Origin: JAHBVH01 sp034432375
Lineage (GTDB): Bacteria; Chloroflexota; Anaerolineae; Caldilineales; Caldilineaceae
DNA: 64,000 bases
Reading direction: 5' to 3'
Assembly: GCA_034432375.1 (NCBI GenBank)
Contig: DAOUCA010000157.1
Coordinates: 1 to 64,000, forward strand
Position 1 is the first letter of the stretch. Each line of letters begins with the position of its first letter. Positions 60,643 to 64,000 of this stretch are shown piece after piece. The notes under the pieces were generated by a model, which saw only the letters and a list, made by a program, of their open reading frames with translations, did not search any database and was not told the DNA's origin. A program made the translations under genes and the position numbers.

Positions 60643-61785
60643 ATGAAAATCACCAAAATCGACACCTTCCTCGTCAACATGGGCCATCGCAATATCCCCT
60701 ATGTCAAGGTCCACACCGACGAAGGTATCTATGGCGTCGGCGAACCCTATTCCTGTGGGCCGGATAAGGCCACCGTCGAGGTCATCCGTGACTTTGAAGA
60801 GTGGCTCATCGGCCGCGACCCGCGCGATATCGAGGGGCTCTACCAACTGATGTATGCCGGCTCGCGTTTTCCCGGCGGCATGGTGCTCAACGCCGCGATC
60901 AGTGGCATCGAACATGCGCTGTGGGATATTGCCGGCAAGGCCGCGGGGTTGCCAGTCTACCGGCTGGTTGGCGGCAAATGTCGTAACAAGATCCGGGTCT
61001 ATCAGGCCCCGCGCGGCAACTCTCCGCAAGAACTCGCCGACAACGCCGTTGCGCTTATCGAAAAATACGGCTACACCGCCATTAAAATGGGGCCTCTACC
61101 AAGCAACTGGCAACAAATGCCCTGGAACAGAGCGCTGCGCGAAACAGAAGCCCGCGTCGCTGCCGTGCGTGAGGCGGTTGGGGAGGACATCGACATCGGC
61201 CTTGATCCCCACGCCCGTCTCTTTGAAATCTCTCGCGCAATGGAACTCTGCGAAGTCGTCAAACCCTTTCGCCCCATGTTTGTCGAGGAGCCACTGCGCC
61301 CGGAAAATTATGACGCCATGCAGAAGTTGAGCGAAACGGTCGATGTGCCGCTGGCGACTGGCGAAATGCTCTATACCCGCCACGAATTTCGCGAATTGCT
61401 ACACCGGCAGGCGGTTAATATTATTCAGCCGGATATCTGCCTGATGGGCGGGCTGTGGGAGATGAAAAAGATCGCGGCAATGGCCGACGCCCATTACATG
61501 ACCGTGGCCCCGCACAACCCCTGTGGCCCCGTGGCAACGGCAGTCAACGTGCACTTTGCCGCCAGCACACACAACTTCCTGATCCTCGAATACCACGCCG
61601 ACGATGAAGGCACGCGGCGTGATATTGTCGATGAACCGATGAAGTTGGTCGATGGCTATCTCGAAATCCCAGAGACGCCCGGCTTGGGCATCGATCTCAA
61701 TGAAGAGGCGCTAGGTAAGTATCCCTTCAAAAGCTGGCATCGCGGCTTTAGCTGGCGTGAAGACGGTTCGCTGGCGTACCAATAG
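60643..61785 (+). CDS. Enolase-superfamily (mandelate racemase subgroup) sugar-acid dehydratase
   Basis: 380 residues from the ATG at 60643, with an in-frame ATG at 60631. Metal ligands appear in order: Asp in IGLDPHARLF, Glu in FVEEPLRP, and Glu in LATGEMLYTRHEF; His in VAPHNPCGPVATA is the general acid/base. A Lys on the second strand (TAIKMGPLP) may also act. The arrangement is that of galactonate/glucarate/fuconate-type acid-sugar dehydratases. The precise sugar acid cannot be read. It lies close to a sugar ABC transporter. Confidence 0.87.
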   Translation: MKITKIDTFLVNMGHRNIPYVKVHTDEGIYGVGEPYSCGPDKATVEVIRDFEEWLIGRDPRDIEGLYQLMYAGSRFPGGMVLNAAISGIEHALWDIAGKAAGLPVYRLVGGKCRNKIRVYQAPRGNSPQELADNAVALIEKYGYTAIKMGPLPSNWQQMPWNRALRETEARVAAVREAVGEDIDIGLDPHARLFEISRAMELCEVVKPFRPMFVEEPLRPENYDAMQKLSETVDVPLATGEMLYTRHEFRELLHRQAVNIIQPDICLMGGLWEMKKIAAMADAHYMTVAPHNPCGPVATAVNVHFAASTHNFLILEYHADDEGTRRDIVDEPMKLVDGYLEIPETPGLGIDLNEEALGKYPFKSWHRGFSWREDGSLAYQ

Positions 61786-61791
61786 ACAGTG

Positions 61792-61863
61792 AGGCGGTGA
61801 GGCGGTGGGACGGTGGGACAGTGATTAACTGCCCCACCGTCCTACTGCCCCACTGCCCTACTG
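61792..61863. terminator. Hairpin of iterated GGTGGGAC/GTCCCACC-type words between convergent genes
   Basis: GTGAGGCGGTGGGACGGTGG faces CACCGTCCTACTGCCCCACT. Repeated words GGTGGGAC and ACTGCCCTAC occur in each arm. It lies exactly between the stop of the dehydratase and the stop of the convergent beta-helix gene, fitting a bidirectional terminator. Confidence 0.6.
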
Positions 61864-61865
61864 CC

Positions 61866-63914
61866 CTACCGATTCACCAACGGAATATAGATCGTCTCCT
61901 CGTCCCCAAGCGAGCCGGGTGTTGGCGTGACTCCCGGCGTCGGTGTCACTTCCGGTGTCACTTCCGGTGTGATGGACGGCGTAACCGATGGTGTCGGCGT
62001 GGCGCTTTCATCGCCAATCTGAACGTTGTGGCTACTGCTGACGCTACCCAGTTCATTGGTCACCATGACGCTGATCGTCTTAGTGCCGGAGGTCGGCCAG
62101 CGATAGGTGAGCAGAACACCCGCACTTTGCGTTGTGCGCGAATCAGTTATCACATCGGTCGCGCCGTAGATATAGGTAAAGGGGGCCGTGGCGTTGGGAG
62201 AATCAACTGTGACGGTGAAGGTGACGAAGGTCCCAATAGGTGCTTGTGACGGTCCCGTGATCTTGACGCTCTGCATCGGCAGGAAGAGCTTGGAGGCTTC
62301 GGCGCTCATGCCGGCGCGGTAATTAACAATCACATCATCTTCGGTGCTCGTGCTAATCGTGTGCAAGCCCTGCGTAACGGAAAGGGGCTGCGTCAGCGTA
62401 AAGACGAAGTTACCGTCCACATCTGCCTGCGTTTGACCAAGCCAGGCCAGCGCCTCATTCTGGGCATCGTCATCATCGAGATAGAGATCGATGAGGCAGT
62501 TGGGACATGGGTGCGTGCTGCCGAGGATATCGACGCCGTTGCCACCGCGCACTGTCAAACCAGCCATTTCCGTGATCCGTGCCGAACGGTAGAGGCGCAA
62601 CGCTTCGGGCAGACCGGGGCCAAACTCGTAGTAATCCTTGGTACTGGGTAGGATGCCATCACGCACAATGTTGCGCATGACAGTAATGCGGTCAAATTGG
62701 GGCGAGGTGTCGCTGATCAGGATCGCCGCCGTGTTTGGATCGTCGGGATTGAAGCGGCTGGCCCCGACGATCAGGTTATCGAGCACGTCCGTATCGTGGC
62801 CAGAGACTTTGATCGCCTGCCCGCAGACACCGAGTTCATAACCGTTGGCATCCACGCCAATCGTATTGCTAATGATCTGGTGATTGTCGCCAAAGACTTC
62901 GATCGCCATCGCCGGGGTATCGTTGGCCGAGCGTACGTTGCTCATGCCAACGAGATGGTTGTTGCGGATGATGTTGCCGCTGCCGCCAACCGAGATGCCC
63001 CACCCGCCATACCAATCATTTGGATCATAGTAGAAGGCAAAGGGCTCCTCCGGGTTTTCGACAACCACTTTGCAACGGATGGCTGGGTCAACGGTGGGCA
63101 CGGTGCCGTCCGTGCGCGTGCCAATCCAATTATCTTCAATCAGATTGTTGTCGCTACCATTGATATCAACGGCCCTGGCAAAGGCGCCGGTGAGCACACT
63201 GTCGCGCACAATGTTACCATCCGAGGATAATTGAATCGCACCAAAGGCCATGCGGTTGGGTTGGCTTGGCGTGCGGAATTGGACGCTCTGTCCGTCGTCG
63301 CTGAGGCCCATCCAAATGCTCTCGATGGTGGTAGTCGGTGCCACGGTTTTGACAAGGATCGCGCCGCCATTTTTAAAGGCGAGGTTGCGGATCACATTGC
63401 GTGAACTCTCAATCTCCAGCGAGAAATCACTGATGTCAATGATGACTGGTGGTCCATCGCTACGTCCACCTGGTTGCGTGCTGCCGTCAATCGTCACTTG
63501 GCCATTGCGATCAATGATCGTATCCGTCTTAAGCGGCGGCAGCGCTGCCGTCACCGAAATGACCCAGGTGTCGGCGACTTCAGGGCTGTAACCTGTATCC
63601 GTCACTGGAATATTGAATTGGATCGCGATCGGGCGATCCCCTTGGGGGCGGGCCGAGGCTTCGTAGAGCGCGCGACGCAAGGTGCATTTGCCATCTGGGG
63701 CCGGACGGGCCAACGCACCGCCACCGATCTGGAAGCCACAGGTGTAGTTAGAATTGCCCGCCGTGAGATCAGCGGTCGCATCGATGGTGATGACGGTGGT
63801 AAAGGGTGGTTGCGCGTTAGCCGCGCCGGCCGTTAAAAGCAGGTGGCCGATGAGCGCCATCACAGTGACGGGCAACACCATGCCAAGAATTTGAAAAATA
63901 GTTCTGCGTTGCAT
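61866..63914 (-). CDS. Secreted right-handed beta-helix protein with PKD-like domain and LPLV-type C-terminus
   Basis: 682 residues. Signal peptide (FQILGMVLPVTVMALIGHLL), then a CSLREA-like entry (CTLRRALYEASARPQG), followed by a parallel beta-helix made of repeated IRNN/IISNTIGV/VRDGVLTG-like segments, a sugar-binding or adhesin-type fold. A PKD/Ig-like domain (FVTFTVTVDSPNATAPFTYI) precedes a Thr-Pro repeat (SVTPSITPEVTPEVTPTPG) and the end TIYIPLVNR. Chloroflexota surface proteins often end in such I/L-x-L/I-P-L-V-x-(R/K); a sorting role is inference. Confidence 0.8.
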   Translation of the reverse strand: MQRRTIFQILGMVLPVTVMALIGHLLLTAGAANAQPPFTTVITIDATADLTAGNSNYTCGFQIGGGALARPAPDGKCTLRRALYEASARPQGDRPIAIQFNIPVTDTGYSPEVADTWVISVTAALPPLKTDTIIDRNGQVTIDGSTQPGGRSDGPPVIIDISDFSLEIESSRNVIRNLAFKNGGAILVKTVAPTTTIESIWMGLSDDGQSVQFRTPSQPNRMAFGAIQLSSDGNIVRDSVLTGAFARAVDINGSDNNLIEDNWIGTRTDGTVPTVDPAIRCKVVVENPEEPFAFYYDPNDWYGGWGISVGGSGNIIRNNHLVGMSNVRSANDTPAMAIEVFGDNHQIISNTIGVDANGYELGVCGQAIKVSGHDTDVLDNLIVGASRFNPDDPNTAAILISDTSPQFDRITVMRNIVRDGILPSTKDYYEFGPGLPEALRLYRSARITEMAGLTVRGGNGVDILGSTHPCPNCLIDLYLDDDDAQNEALAWLGQTQADVDGNFVFTLTQPLSVTQGLHTISTSTEDDVIVNYRAGMSAEASKLFLPMQSVKITGPSQAPIGTFVTFTVTVDSPNATAPFTYIYGATDVITDSRTTQSAGVLLTYRWPTSGTKTISVMVTNELGSVSSSHNVQIGDESATPTPSVTPSITPEVTPEVTPTPGVTPTPGSLGDEETIYIPLVNR

Positions 63915-64000
63915 TCGATTCTCCTATTAGATACATTCGGCGTTTTCCCTAGAATTCAGGGCGCGCCGTGGCAAATCCGCGGCTTCCTTCATCCGCTGTA

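Noticed and set aside
1..64000. tRNA, rRNA, riboswitch or origin features
   Set aside because: I found no cloverleaf, rRNA-like segment, or recognisable riboswitch core by reading both strands; a covariance-model search would be needed to exclude weak ones.

Overview
The window looks like a piece of a Chloroflexota chromosome, most likely Anaerolineae or Caldilineae. This is inferred from the gene families (FHA/VWA/kinase modules, CotH-VTC-DUF4956, XRE-NB-ARC-TPR regulators, a beta-helix protein ending in IYIPLVNR) and from dense palindromic intergenic repeats; no rRNA or housekeeping marker is present to prove it. No tRNA, rRNA, CRISPR array or complete insertion sequence was seen.

Layout. 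(1) 1-6885, + strand: the end of a formylglycine-generating-enzyme-like protein, an FHA/winged-helix regulator, a membrane VWA-FHA protein, a Ser/Thr kinase and a PP2C phosphatase, i.e. a phospho-threonine signalling module. (2) 7098-15023, + strand: the most unusual part. Three tandem 55-residue peptides share an invariant 24-residue leader and have divergent 31-residue cores with four fixed cysteines. They are followed by a PqqD-like/M50 membrane metalloprotease, a membrane-anchored thioredoxin, and a three-part exporter (ABC ATPase, FtsX/MacB-type permease, HlyD-type fusion protein). Four promoters here carry the same pair of direct repeats (consensus TTGATAGAAA, 21-22 bp apart, 34-35 bp upstream of a -10 box); a related pair lies before the VWA-FHA gene. 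I read this as a RiPP-like or disulfide-peptide production system with its own regulon and without any radical-SAM, LanB/LanM or YcaO enzyme. (3) 15402-25702, - strand: a defence operon with a large helicase, DUF4391, type III Mod methyltransferase, YhcG-like nuclease, and a type III Res subunit interrupted by one in-frame amber codon. The Mod target-recognition region is conspicuously AT-rich. (4) 26086-33524, + strand: sulfatase, CocE-type hydrolase, FAH-family hydrolase, SDR, aldo/keto reductase and small accessory genes including a broken HNH gene; together they suggest breakdown of a (sulfated) sugar. (5) 33527-35992: methyltransferase and two tandem PPK2 kinases. (6) 36006-40351: LplB/YtcP/LipO-type sugar ABC transporter whose two permease genes are separated by a Phd/RelE toxin-antitoxin pair. 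(7) 40509-45205, - strand: DUF4956, VTC-type polyphosphate polymerase and CotH-kinase genes, with an 18-bp minisatellite at the junction of the last two. (8) 45552-50814: S41 protease lacking the usual catalytic lysine, a large XRE-NB-ARC-TPR protein, a repeat-rich relic region, and a MNT/HEPN toxin-antitoxin pair. (9) 51007-63914: heparinase II/III-like protein, two exported proteins of unknown role, a second sugar ABC transporter, an enolase-superfamily sugar-acid dehydratase, and a secreted beta-helix protein.

How the parts may work together (inference): the PqqD domain of the protease would bind the peptide leaders, the M50 site would cleave, the thioredoxin would form the disulfides, and the ABC/HlyD set would export the products or protect the producer. 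The neighbouring kinase/phosphatase/FHA module, whose FHA/winged-helix protein is a plausible DNA-binding output, may control the shared promoter motif. The rest of the window is mainly carbohydrate uptake and catabolism, polyphosphate metabolism and genome defence, with many mobile or palindromic intergenic repeats.
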